A stretch of 64,000 bases of DNA, taken from positions 13,702,001 through 13,766,000 of the forward strand of contig JAYKYS010000009.1 of the NCBI GenBank assembly GCA_036924285.1, given 5' to 3'. The notes beneath the pieces are model-generated. The model was not told where the DNA came from and did no database searches. It saw only the letters and a list, made by a program, of their open reading frames with translations. Below, piece by piece: positions 33,100-44,809 of the stretch (its first letter is position 1; every line of letters starts with the position of its first letter). The stretch comes from Asterella californica (taxonomy: Eukaryota > Streptophyta > Marchantiopsida > Marchantiales > Aytoniaceae). A program made the translations under genes and the position numbers.

Positions 33100-34697
33100 T
33101 ATACCTATTCAAGATTATCCAACAAGACAGGGTTGATAATCCTGACAAATAACATAACAAGTACTAAACATGTCAAGGACCTCAAGAAAAAGACAAATAA
33201 CAAAGATACAGAGCCACGATGAAAATATCTCAACGAGGAAGTGCTACTAAGTAGCTTCTAGCACCATAAACGCTAAGTATCTTCAAACTAAGTTATCTTT
33301 ACTACTACTGTTTTCGAAAACTCTGGCAAAGAAGACTCTTCTACCGCCGAAGTACGAAGTTCGACTTCTTCCTAAGTGTCTTCACCAAAAAGACAACTCT
33401 CTCCAAAGTTAACTTCGTCCTAAAACTCCTTCGTAGACGTTGGTTTGTTCTCAGGTTTCGTCTCAAACTTCCTACTCTGATTTCAGTTGTAAACACGAGA
33501 AGGCCTTCGGCACCCAGTCTAACTCCTACCACAACTACGAGGCTTCGTAGGTAAATCTCCGAAGTCGACAAATAAATGATAGCTCTGTTAACTTAAGAAA
33601 TAGAAAATCCAAATAACAAGCACATAGAGGTCCAGAGAACGAACAACACAGCGTTTATATACAGTTTTGCTCGAAGATGATGGATCTCACATCCTAAGAA
33701 AAAAGATTACAACTTAAACGTCAGATCACGTCACCTTAGTAGGCAGAGCCGAAGTCTCTATCCTACCTAACTGTAAAGTCCTACCTATATTCCATAGTGA
33801 CAGTTAACTGTCTCTCTAAGCTCGCGAATCTCGCGTACTATCCTCTCGGTGACTCTAACTATCATACTCTTAGCCGAAGGACTTGGTGCTGCTGTCATCT
33901 CTGTCCGAAGTCGCATGAGAAGCTCCTTCTCGGATGAATCGAGCTCGATAGCGAAGTACGAAGTCAGTACTTCATCCACTTTACTCCAAAGCTCTTCCGT
34001 CTTCACTCCGCGGTAGTCTTAGTCTCTGAAGCCTTAGCGAGTTCCTCATCTTTAGTCGCCTACTGCTCCTGCAAGGTATCCCTCGCTGACTTCATGTCAT
34101 GAAACCGTGAAGTCATTAAGTTCAACTTCGTTTGCAAGTCTTGGATCTCCTGCAAACCCTTCATCTGCTCTTCAGACTTCGCTTGAATCATAGTATTGCG
34201 TTCCACTGTCAACTTCTTCACGCCCTCCAACTTCGTCATCAGTTGGTTCTTCTCCTCGAGTCATCTCTTTCGGCCAAAGTGTACAGCGCTAAGAAGGTCA
34301 GACAACGTCAATGGCATCTTCACCTCTTCCTCGTAAATCTGTCTCTGCATGTCCAATTGGACGAGGATTGGTAGTGCTGTATCATTGAAAAACTCCAACG
34401 TCTGTTCAAACATGCGCAGCTCCTTCTCAATACTTGGGTCCCTGCGCGCCAAAGTCGTCGCTTCATCCTGTTGAGGCGAAGTGAGAAGTGTCTCTCGAGG
34501 ACTCTCCTCTGCAGCTTGGTTGCTCCTAAATGTACCCTTCTCAAAACAAACTCTTCAGGATCTGGTTCTCTTCACTTCGCCTTGAGCGCACTTCTCCTGC
34601 AATCTCTACTGAAGAAGACTTCGCTTGGGCCTGAAGATCTTCGGCTTTGTCGTCCAAAGTCTCAATGGTCGTCTTCTTTACCTTCTTCTCCTTGCGC
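33100..34697 (-). pseudogene. Unidentified coiled-coil coding relic, part 2 (cut by an LTR)
   Basis: On the minus strand, from about 34,520 down to 33,785, a frame with a few stops and shifts encodes helix-rich, Lys/Glu/Gln-rich text: IEKELRMFEQTLEF, LEEKNQLMTKLEGVKKL, then a segment ending IVREIRELRETVN. This looks like a long coiled coil. The DNA is rich in CTTCG/CGAAG words on both sides of the LTR at 34,698-36,571, and coding resumes beyond it (36,572-37,440), so it was one unit before that insertion. I do not recognise the family; a gag-like or plant transposon-associated protein is possible. 33,100-33,780 shows nothing recognisable. Confidence 0.45.
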
Positions 34698-36571
34698 TAT
34701 CGTGTCGGATTTTGTGTGAAGGATGTCTAAGAACACACGAGGTTCCTGGCTGTGGAGATGTAGTGTGCTGAACAGAGACAAGAAAGAGAAACACAAGCAC
34801 GAAAACGAACGTCGTAATATATACCAACTCTCAACGTATATACACTACTGGTTCTTTCTCCATAAGAACACAAAACTGAGAAGCAAACCATAGCGGTCTG
34901 TAATCTGCTGTAAAACTCTTAAACGAGTCCCTGAATCTCAACCAGATCCAAAACTATCGAAACGTAGCTCAAAGTAAGAAAAACACCCCTTTGTTAACAA
35001 AAAGAGCAGTTCTGTATCACACGATTAAAACCCAAGTCTAAACGACGTCCATGTACAAGCTCTTAGCTAAAGCTAGCTACCACAAGCTGTACATAACCAA
35101 CTAGAACTCCAACAAACTCAGAAACACGAAAACCATAGCGAAGGAACCAAAAAAGATCTATCTGAGAACTTTTTCTTTCGCCAAACGGTCTTAAGATATT
35201 GATAGGGTCTTCTTCCTTGACTCCATTGGTCCAGAAAACCTTTAGATTCGACTCCCAACAGCCGAGATATCTCTGATTTTTTATCGCAAGTGATCGAACC
35301 TTCCAAAACTCCTTCCTGTGACTTAAAGTCGCACACACCGTCCAAACGGATCGTCTGATCTGATATCCGTCTTCTCTGGTAGGTAGATCTAGCTACCCTG
35401 AACCCAATCAGACGCCAAACAAGCCGTTTGGAGTTCTCTTCGCAAAACCACGCAAGAAATTTGATCACAGGATGCAAAAAATCGACTTAAATCGACTCTG
35501 CAGCTCGAATTTGCTGACCACACCCAATCCAACAATCCAATCCACACATGATCTTCTCTTGTGCGTAGGTGAAGACTCCCTGATTGCATAGGCACCAAGA
35601 ATGAAGAGCTTGGTTCACCGATCGCGAAGAACAGCCCAATCTTAGATCGTAGACGGTGAAAAACTTAAGTAAGTGCTTCCCTGCGAGCCAATTTCACCCA
35701 GAACTCCCAAGTCCTCCGATGGAACTTCTTATAGTGTTCAACTTCCTGAAGAACTCGACGTTCTGATCCCGATGGATCCAAGGACAAGAAGTTTGGACTA
35801 CAGAACGGCCCGAACTGTCCAACTCTCCTTCACAGATCATTAAAGTCTCTAAAAACCTCTCTTGCGTCTCAATTTTTCCTAGAACACATTCCTCGATCCG
35901 TCTCTTCACGAACCGTCTTAACCAACACTTAGCCTGCACAGATCTGAACCCAATGACACCTTGCACGCATGCATTGGACTTCTAAATTCTACAAATCGTC
36001 CATCCACAGATCGCAGAAACAAGCTAACCTCTTAAGCTGCTCCCTTATGTCGACGTTGTACATATAACAATTCACAGAAGGGGCCTGCTTCCTCATTATA
36101 TGTGAATTGTTGTACGTACAAGGGGCGTCCTTAGTCTAGCGCTTGGAGCTGCAAATACCCAGTCAGCAAAAGTAAACTAGGGCCCAGCTTGATTTTCCCA
36201 TCTTTCAAGTCTCGTAACTTCTCAACTAGGCATCCAAATGAAGTAGACAAAGTGCATATGGAAAGTTGACAATGAGCTCTATCCATTGATGCGATGGAAG
36301 CGAAGATCCGAAGTCGTGCCAAAAGTCCATAAGTTGGAGCCTAGTTTGTTTTTCCCATCCTTCGAATCTCGTAATTTCTCCACTAGACGTCCAAATGAAG
36401 TAGATGAAGTGCTCATGAGAAGCTGACAATGAGCTCTACTCATCGATGCAATAAAATGAAGACCCGAAGTTGTGTCAAAAACCTCACTTTTAGTCCCATG
36501 AGTGTCTTTGGAGCGATAATGATAAGTATCGCAAACTGATTTTTAGATAGGAGACGGTCCACAACACGACA
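34698..36571 (-). mobile_element. Solo-like LTR of the element C family, 1,874 bp
   Basis: It starts TATCGTGTCGG and ends CACGACA like the LTRs of C, and aligns along its length with many substitutions and a deletion or two, so it is much older. No internal element sequence adjoins it on either side. The flanking four bases (GCGC and ACCC) do not match, so a clean target duplication is not visible. It contains an inverted pair (AACAATTCACA and TGTGAATTGTT, about 36,068-36,114) that the C LTRs lack. Confidence 0.85.
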
Positions 36572-37910
36572 ACCCGAAGTAGCTCCTCCGGATATTCCTT
36601 CATTCGTCATTCTCCTCTTCGCCCGAGTGCTTGGACTTGTCGAAGTCATCGCAGTCACCATCTCATCTTGCTGAGGTGTTGGCTCCAACATCAAGTCGTC
36701 GTCGGTTGAAGCTCTTCGCCCATACTTGTCTTCTTCTTCTGGCGTCAGCAAATTCATCTCTCGATAGAAGATTGTGACGAAGGCTGCGAAGTACATCGCT
36801 CCACCATCATCGAAGATATTCTGCAACTTCTACACGTGCACGTAGAAGATCTTTGCCCAGTAGGCCTTTCTCCCTACGAGAATCTGCTCAACAAAATGTA
36901 TCTATCAATTCGTGCAGTACGATGTCCGATAGAGCTTGGAGATCATATTCAAGACGATCGCGATTTCTCTTCAGAACGGGTCGATGTAACTATGTACTTT
37001 AAATCCGTTCAATCCTACCAACATCATGGAGAAGAGCTCGATGTACTTCACCACTTCCTCCGAAGATGGCTTACATGTACTGTCGTGCATAAGATCACCC
37101 GGTCGTCCTGCATCGTCGATCCCAAGTGCGAAGCTCCAATGTGAGAGTGTCCAGTTCTGTGGTCTACCTCTCAAGTCATCCGAAGGGTGTCCTCGACAGA
37201 TTAGGATCTCGGTCACCAATTCCGAAGAGACGACTCTCAAATTCTGCATCAAGAAGGTCATGCCCAACTCCTCAAGTTGTCGCTCGTCGCTTGAAGTCCG
37301 GCCACTTCGTCGTTATGATCTTGAGCTTCACCGGCGGCTTTCGTGAAGTCTGCATTCCTCTCATCTCTCCAACTGCTGGAACACGAAGTTCTTCGTCTCT
37401 TGAGATGAGAAGTTGTTCCTCGTAAGTTTCTGTCTCTCAACCTGTGCGAAGTCGAACTCCTCCGAACTCGCTCTTTGTCTATCTCTCATCGATAATTCTA
37501 GAGCGCTACAGTAAACCTGCGAGTGGAAATAGTAAAAGTGAATTGCTTTTGACTCTTCTTATACCTATTTTCTCTCGCCTCCTCACGTGCAAAGTTCCTC
37601 TTGTCATTCAACCACGAAGTCGTGTTAACTTCTGTCCTACTTTGGTCCTCCTTCTTGAGGTCATAACTTCGTCATCCAACATCCATTCTCAGCAAATGAG
37701 GTATCCTTAGAAAGCTCTTCGTCTGTAAAACAGATTATCATACCAAAGATATACACTTCTGAGTTCATGTATTTCTACTCAGCATCATTCTTCGACTAAG
37801 AAACTCTATACTACAACTAAAACTATTCTATCTCAGCATCTATACTAACTAATCTAACTCTTTACTTAACAAAAATAAAAATTTACTAACAAAATGAAAA
37901 TCCAAGGCTT
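36572..37910 (-). pseudogene. Unidentified coiled-coil coding relic, part 1
   Basis: Minus-strand frames at 37,258-37,440, 36,971-37,267 and 36,440-36,826 overlap or follow with shifts. They include a globular-looking stretch (LICRGHPSDDLRGRPQNW, ALGIDDAGRPGDL) and then a Ser/Thr/Pro/Glu-rich tail. The tail frame reaches the LTR edge and is in frame with the sequence on the other side of the LTR. No known domain is recognised. The distal end (about 37,890-37,910) shares a short motif with 3,555-3,585. Confidence 0.45.
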
Positions 37911-37959
37911 CACATGGCTGAGAAGATCTCTCCAACTACGTGGAGGGACGAGCACTACA

Positions 37960-38616
37960 AATGAAGACTATAAGCATATAGAGGTTTGGACAGTGTGCGT
38001 GATTCTAAGCCGCAAGAAGGAGTTTTGGAGGTCACATATGATCAAAAATCAGCGATATCTCGGCTGTCGAGAGTCGGATTTTTAAGTTCTTGAGGCCAGC
38101 AGAATCAGGAAAGAAGGCATTATGGACATCTGAAGATGTTTGACAAAAGAAGGAAGTTCTCAGATAGGTCTTTTTTGGTTCTTTCGCTACCATTTTCATT
38201 CTTTGAGTTCGTTAGAAATCTAGTTGGTTATGTACAACTTGTGGTAGCTAACTTTAGCTAAGGGCTTGTACATGGACGTTGTTTGGACTTGGGTTTGAAT
38301 CGTGTGACACTGGTGAAGCTCTTTTTATTAGCAAAAATATGGTCATCTTGCTCTGATAGTTTTGGATCAGGGTTGAATTAAGTGGCTCGTTTTATGGAGG
38401 TTGGTGCAGATTACAGACCGCTCATGTTTGTTTCTTTGTTTTACATTCTTAGAGAAGAAGAACCGGGAGTGTATATAAAGTAGGAGTTGGTATACCTTGC
38501 GACGCTTCTTCTCGTGGTTATTTCTCTCTGTCTTGTCTTCGTTGGACACACTACATCTCCACAGCCAGGAACTTTGTGTTTTCTTGGACAACCTTCATGC
38601 AAAATCCGATACGATA
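37960..38616 (+). mobile_element. Truncated LTR of the element C family, opposite orientation
   Basis: The reverse complement matches the first roughly 660 bp of the C-family LTR (ending here as CCGATACGATA at 38,616, including the GGACAACC-TTCATGC region). The rest is missing on the left. Old and diverged. Confidence 0.78.
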
Positions 38617-39364
38617 ATGTAGTGTGTTCAACACGTGACCAAAACACAAAAATCATCTATTAAAATTTCTAAATTTTTTGCAAATTATCTTGAAAAATTT
38701 CTATCATCATTCTCTAAAAAATGGTTGGTGCATTGCATAGTCCAAAAGACATTTGTGATAAGCATAAGTGCTCAAATCTGTTGTGAAGATAGTCTTGTCC
38801 TTATCTTGTTCTCTAATAAATACTTGATTGTACTGAAAATCCATCCAGAAAACTATAACACTCTTTTCTAGACATTTGATTCAGAATAGTATCAGTAAAA
38901 GATAAGGGGTGATGGTCTTTCTTCGTTGCTGCGTTAAGCTTTTGTAAAGTCTGACAAACTCTTATTTTCCATGTCTGCTTCTTTGGCACAACTACAATGG
39001 GTGCCACCCATTTGCTATTCAAAACAGAAAAAAATACCTACTCTTATGTACTTATCTATCTCGTCCTTAACCAACAAATAATATTTTGAGTTGAGTCGGG
39101 ATTGTCTTTGTCGCACAAGTACTGATCCTTTGATGAGATAAATACGATGTTCTCTTCGCTGCACATGTATTCTCTTCATGTCCTCCATAGTCAAGGCAAA
39201 CACATCTTGATAGTGTATCAACATCTGACGACACGCGTCCAACTCTTCTCCTTGCATTCATTTGTTTCATTTGGCGCTTAATGATGACGTTGTGAGATTC
39301 GAAAGATGGGAAAATCAAGCTAGACCTTGGCTTATCAATGTTGACTGGGTATTTGTGATTCATG
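38617..39364 (-). pseudogene. Reverse transcriptase fragment of a Ty3/gypsy element
   Basis: On the minus strand, 39,015-39,257 reads as the region before the RT fingers (RQRQSRLNSKYYLLVKDEID). 38,813-39,022 holds SKWVAPIVVVPKK, KIRVCQTLQKLN, KKDHHPLSFTDTIL and YSFLDGFS. After shifts, text like TIFTTD and a catalytic box IDDFCV follow near 38,645-38,675. This order and wording are typical of plant Ty3/gypsy RT with (V/I)DD, unlike the FLDD type of A-D. It has no RNase H or integrase. It is flanked on both sides by C-family LTR pieces, an accidental mosaic. Confidence 0.82.
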
Positions 39365-40773
39365 GTGCTATACTATGGATACAAGGGGGCTGCTTGGTCA
39401 GAATCTGGACAAAACTCACGTACGATGAACTGAGTTAAGGGGGCAGCGTAAGAAATTAGCTTGTATCTGCAACTTGTCGATGAACGATTTGGGAGATTGA
39501 GAGGTCCAATGCAAGGACGGAAAGCGTCATTAGGTTCAAAACTATGCAGACTATGCACTGGTTAAGATGGTTTGTGAAGAGACGAATCGTCATGTGAGTT
39601 TTAGAAGAAATTGGGACATAGAGAAGAAGATTTGGAATGCTTCAGTGATATGCGAAGGAGAGTTGGACTGTTCAGACCGTTTTGAAGTCTAAACTTGTTG
39701 TCTTGGATCCATCGACATCAGAACATCGAATTCTTCATGAAATTGAAGATGATACAAAGTTTCATCAGACAATTGGAAGTTATAGGTGAAATTGACTCAT
39801 AGATAAACGCTTACGTCAATTTTCATTCGTATGCGATTTGAGGTTGGACTATTCTTTGCGATCGGCGAGCCAAGCTCTTCATTCTTGGTGCTTATAGGAT
39901 CAGAGAGTCCTTATCTTCGCATAGGAGAAGATTGTATGTAGACCGGACTGTTGCGTTGTGCGTGGTGAGTGAAGTTGAGCCGTAGGAGAATGATTTCAAG
40001 TTTTTTGCTTCTAATGATCAAATTTCTCGCGTGGTTTCACGAAGAGAACTCCAAACTACTTGTTTGGAGTTTAGTTGGATTCAAGGTAGTCAAATCAATC
40101 TACAAAAGAAGACGAATCTTAGATTATGCGGTCCGTTTTGCGAATGTACATGGTTTTAAGCCATAAGGAGAAGTTTTTGGAGGTTCGACCATTTGTGATC
40201 AAAAATTGGATATATCTCGGCTGTCGAGAGTCAAAACTGCATGTTCTTGGAGTCAATGGAGTCAAGAAGGAAGATCAATCGACATCTGAAGATCGTTTGG
40301 CGAAAGAAGAAAGTTTCTAGATAGTCTTTTTGGATTCTTTCGCTACAATTTTTGTCCTTTTGGATTTGTTAAGAGTTCTATTTGGCTATGTACGGGTTGT
40401 GGTAGCTAGCTTTGGCTAAGGGCTTGTACATGGATGTTGTTTGGATATGAGGCTTGAATTGTACGATATTGGAACAGAGGTTTTTATTAGCAAAGAGGTG
40501 TTTTCTTTACTTTAAGCTATGTTTCGGTAGTTTTGGGTCTAAGTTGAGATTCATAGACTTGTTTTAGGATGTTGGGTGCAAGTTATAGACCACTTAGGTT
40601 TGTTTCTCAGTTTGGTGTTCTTAGAGAGAAAGAAATAGAGTGTATATAAAGTGAGAGCTGGTATAGCTTGTGGAGCTTGTTCTCGGGTTGTTTCTCTATT
40701 TCTTGTCTTTGTTCAGCACACAATATCTCCATAGCTTTTCTTGGACAATATTCACATAAAATCTGATACGATA
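39365..40773 (+). mobile_element. Truncated LTR of the element C family, opposite orientation
   Basis: About 1.41 kb whose reverse complement aligns with the first two thirds of the C-family LTR, ending at 40,773 with CTGATACGATA. It is in the same orientation as the piece at 37,960-38,616 and both keep the same LTR end, so they are two separate insertions or a duplication rather than halves of one LTR. Confidence 0.8.
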
Positions 40774-41220
40774 CCGTGCAATCACATATCCCCTTAATTA
40801 ATTAAGTCGTAGTTAAATCTAAACATAGCACGAGATACCTCGAATATAATATAACATTTCGTGCTATGATCCATCGGGAACAGTCTATTTGGTCTAGTTT
40901 TATAAGTGTCACGCACACCGTGAAACGTATGAGAAGATGTTCCACCATGCTATCAGTTACTGAGACCGGTGACAATGTAGAACGCTTCTCATGCATTCTG
41001 TGGTGTGTTATGTTTATAACACGAAACTCCGTTTTACGTTCTACACTGTGAACCGTAATGCTCGGCAAGATTACAAGCACGGAATGCTTCCGTTCCAATG
41101 CCGCATTAGAAACCCCACAAAACGGCCAAATTGACATTTTGTGGCAACAATTCTAGTGCAAGACACCAATATAAGCATTCCTCAATTAACAATTGTCCAG
41201 CAGAACACACAACACTCTAA

Positions 41221-41249
41221 ATTTCAGATTTTTCATTAAAATCTGAAAT
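41221..41249. repeat. 12-bp perfect hairpin
   Basis: ATTTCAGATTTT (41,221-41,232) and AAAATCTGAAAT (41,238-41,249) are perfect complements with a 5-nt loop. No T-run or gene lies next to it. Confidence 0.7.
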
Positions 41250-42449
41250 AACTATATAAACTCATAAATACGATTGTAAACGATTCACGGATCTATACAA
41301 AACTGTATTTCAATAAACTACAACTTTTTTCTTTCGGGATGTTAGAGAACCTTCTCTCTTAGCTTTGATACGCAGTATTGCTTCAGAAAGCACTGTCTAG
41401 TCATAGTGGTTACTTGAAGAAAAAGTTCATTCCTTTTGTTATCATGAAGTAAGGTAATGAACAACTATCTCGTACCGATCTCTGGTTAGATAGATGAAGA
41501 TGCTCGTGATAGAGTGAAACGCTAAGACTACACTAAAATTTTGCAATAAATACACAATTTCCACTGCAGAGAATAATCTAGAATGAGTTATGATTATAAT
41601 ATCATAATAGAGGTATTGTTCTTTTATCATGGAAAATGTCCTTGTTTTCTTCGCTCTCTATATGTCAGTTTTCCTCTCTTTTACCAACAGATTATATCCA
41701 AAGTAATGGAAGTGACTTTGATTGTGTACTGTATATTATAAGATATATGTATAAGACAAAGTCTTGAAATATTGTATCTATAAGTACATGATAAAACCAG
41801 TAATTTTATTATTATATCCTAAATATGGTGTATTAATGATACTTTAGAATGCTTAAGATTGTGTATGTACTTTTCTATACAAAGAGAAAGCTCCATGATC
41901 TAAGGACCAATATTATCATCCTCTTTTTATCTTTGCAAGTATTTTTGTAATCTAAAAATATTTCTTTTAATAAGTTTTTTTTTGGTAATAGAATGAACCA
42001 GTGTACTGACTTTTCTAACCAGTTCAACTGATCATACGGTTAGTAATTTATATTTATCAGGGTAATATATTTTCAAAATTATATGAAAATAACAGGAAAG
42101 TTCTACAAAGACAAAATTCATCGATGATTGTATCGTGGGTGACAAAACAATTTATTACGAGGTTTTACAGCAATAGGATGGAGTCCTATTCTAGGCTCAC
42201 ACCTCCTATGTGGGGTGTTTCTTGTTTTTGTCAATAGGGCAGTCTGTCTTGACGTGATAGATATGGGCTTTGGTGATTTCTGCTGTATATAATTTTCTAT
42301 GGATTTCTGGTTCAAAATCTTTTTGAAAAAGCTCTTGGTAACGGAAAAATGCCAAGAGAAGAGACTTTTGCTTTTCGTATCTGTCACCATGCAGCACACT
42401 GCAGTACCATTTTCTCTCCCTAGGGTTAGGGAGATAATGGTAGTAGTGT

Positions 42450-42511
42450 ACACACTGTATGTACGACATGGTTCGTCCAGAAGGTATAGTACAACAGTAC
42501 ATACAGTGTGT
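42450..42511. repeat. 15-bp perfect stem with a 32-nt loop
   Basis: Arms ACACACTGTATGTAC (42,450-42,464) and its exact complement (42,497-42,511). The arms contain GTAC and TGTA words common in this region. The size would suit a short foldback RNA, but nothing else supports one. Confidence 0.75.
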
Positions 42512-43562
42512 GTCACTTCTTGATGGCACATTACAGCACTGTTTGGATATATGGGATGTACGAACGGGCTGCAAAGTGGTGTGAGATTTTGCGCAGCAGC
42601 TCTTGAGATTCTTCCAACGGAGACCTCGCGTATGCTATGGCAAACGAGAAACAAAAGGTCGAAGGTCGAAGGTCGAAGCGTAAAGTTTAGGGTTCACACT
42701 TTCGTCATTCTCTTTCACATGAGACCACGTGAAGATCCTCTCCCTGAAACCGCCACCGATCTCAAGTTTGGATGATTAAAGATTCAGCTTCTCCAAAGGT
42801 CTTTATCAGTAGTCAGATCCTCATTTCAATTGTGGAGATTGCAAAGAATCCTACATCGATCCGAAGTATATCTAGATAGGGGTGAGACGATATTATTCAG
42901 CTTCAGAAAACGTTTATCGGTTCCAGATTCTCATTTTCACTGACGATGAGTTTCCGTTGTGTCCAGATCCCTGTCTATAAAACATCAATAAGGCAACCAG
43001 TTCGCCTCCTTCAAATCGCAGGTGCAGATCGAGACGAGTGATTCGTACCAGGAGTGCGCTATCGAGTTGGAACACCTCAGGGGTCTTTATATTAGCTTGG
43101 GCCAAAGGAGACTACCTCTAATACCTGGCCGGATGCTAGACCATGAGCAGTTTACTGTATGGATAGAAATGATCTTCCGTACCACAGGACATACAATGAT
43201 TATAATTAATTCCTTAATGGATACAACATTCACTTCTGGCCAGGGAAAAGAAAGACGATAAGCGTGAAAAGGTGAGCTAAAAATATAGTAGCGCAACTGG
43301 AGCGAACATCGCAGTATGGTCGATCTAATTTCTGGATCTATTCATTAGTGTTAGATTATGGCTGTTTAAGAAATAATAACTAAAATTATATAAGTGTTAA
43401 ATACAGAAGAAACTGATCTTAAAATAAATAAATAAATTATATACATAATGCATGCTAGAACTTGCGAAGAAAATCTATAAAGCATGTACGTTGAAGCTCG
43501 CTCGAGGAACCATAGGATGGATTTCCTTTTCTGTCATAAATTAGATTTTGTTTAAAGTTTGT

Positions 43563-43604
43563 TTTATCACTTAATCCTTCAGATGGAAAGGGTTAAGTGA
43601 TAAA
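43563..43604. repeat. 12-bp perfect hairpin
   Basis: TTTATCACTTAA (43,563-43,574) and TTAAGTGATAAA (43,593-43,604), with an 18-nt middle. It resembles the hairpin at 44,560-44,600. Confidence 0.75.
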
Positions 43605-43709
43605 TCAAACCGCTTTGCATTATTCTTTTTTTCCAAACTAAGGAAATAGGCAAGGAATAAATGAAATAGACCTGAGTCACTGAACCAACTATCAAAATAT
43701 ATGTTACTA

Positions 43710-43895
43710 GTGATATCCAGACTCAAATAACCTCTTGCCCAAGCTGATGTAAAGACCCCCTCAGTATAGGAGTGATATCCAGACTCAAATAACCTCTTGC
43801 CCAAGCTGATGTAAAGACCCCCTCAGTATAGGAGTGATATCCAGACTCAAATAACCTCTTGCCCAAGCTGATGTAAAGACCCCCTCAGTATAGGA
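43710..43895. repeat. Three exact tandem copies of a 62-bp unit
   Basis: Units start at 43,710, 43,772 and 43,834 with GTGATATCCAGACTC and end with CAGTATAGGA. No differences were seen between the three. Direct head-to-tail copies without spacers, so not a CRISPR. Confidence 0.97.
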
Positions 43896-44559
43896 CTGAG
43901 ACGAGCTCCTAGCCTACAGAAGACGATCATGCATGAGCACTGCTAATTACAAAATCTTTGAGACAGCGATTCTTAGGGGAGTAGACACGCTGACCGCTCC
44001 TCACGAAACACGCCAAACTTTACCCTCTATGGAATGCTTTTCGTTGGAGCTCATCGAGTTTCTCCGCTCTCATTGTGGTGACGAACGACAGTGAAAACGG
44101 CAGTGACAAGAAAGAATCTTGTAAACGTAAAGTAGATCGTTGTAATATTTCACCACCTTCAAAGAGAACAAAAACGAAGTCAAATGAAATGAACCGACGA
44201 TAAAAACATCACTCAAGATCTAACTATTCGAACAAAAACGTACTCTATCCACAACACTAGCATGGAGTTTACTGACGTGTTTGCAAGGAAAAGGTCACTG
44301 AAGGGAACGAGTACCCGTCACACTCGAGCTTGCTGGTTTGTCACCATTACAAAAGTACCGTAGTTTTTTTCTTTTTGGATAAAACGCGCCCAGAAGTCAC
44401 TCAGATAAAAGAGTTACCCTAAACGGTTACACTATATACTCGAAAGTTACACAAAAAGTACCGCAGTGTCGTGGCAATTCGCTCAGTCCGTTAGCAAAAC
44501 ACTAATTATGATTAACTGGGAACATGCATAATCACTCTCTCCACCGGTATGCTTATTCA

Positions 44560-44600
44560 TTTATTACCTAACCTTCTTGCTGAAAAGGCTAGGTAATAAA
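44560..44600. repeat. 14-bp hairpin with one mismatch
   Basis: TTTATTACCTAACC (44,560-44,573) pairs with GGCTAGGTAATAAA (44,587-44,600). Overall layout and several bases match the hairpin at 43,563. Confidence 0.7.
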
Positions 44601-44786
44601 TTAAAGCTCACTATAAATTAACATCGGTTTGATCCTGGTTTTCTATTTTGGTAAACGAGTGCTAATGCTTTCTGCTTATGGATAATGTCTGAATCAGGTC
44701 GTAACTCTCGGATCGTCTATCACTTAATAATTATACAAAATTTTAGATTTAAATATTAACTCAGTGCATAATTTTTATATAAAATA

Positions 44787-44809
44787 ATATATATATATAT
44801 ATATATATA
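44787..44809. repeat. AT dinucleotide microsatellite
   Basis: Uninterrupted alternating AT for about 23 bases. Confidence 0.95.

Noticed and set aside
34698..36571. Complete retrotransposon at the LTR in the coiled-coil relic
   Set aside because: Only one LTR is present and both flanks are the other repeat; no gag or pol adjoins it.
42118..42654. 178-codon minus-strand open frame
   Set aside because: No domain, contains a hairpin, and no splice or codon support.
43710..43895. Possible CRISPR array
   Set aside because: Units are directly adjacent with no spacers, and the genome is eukaryotic.
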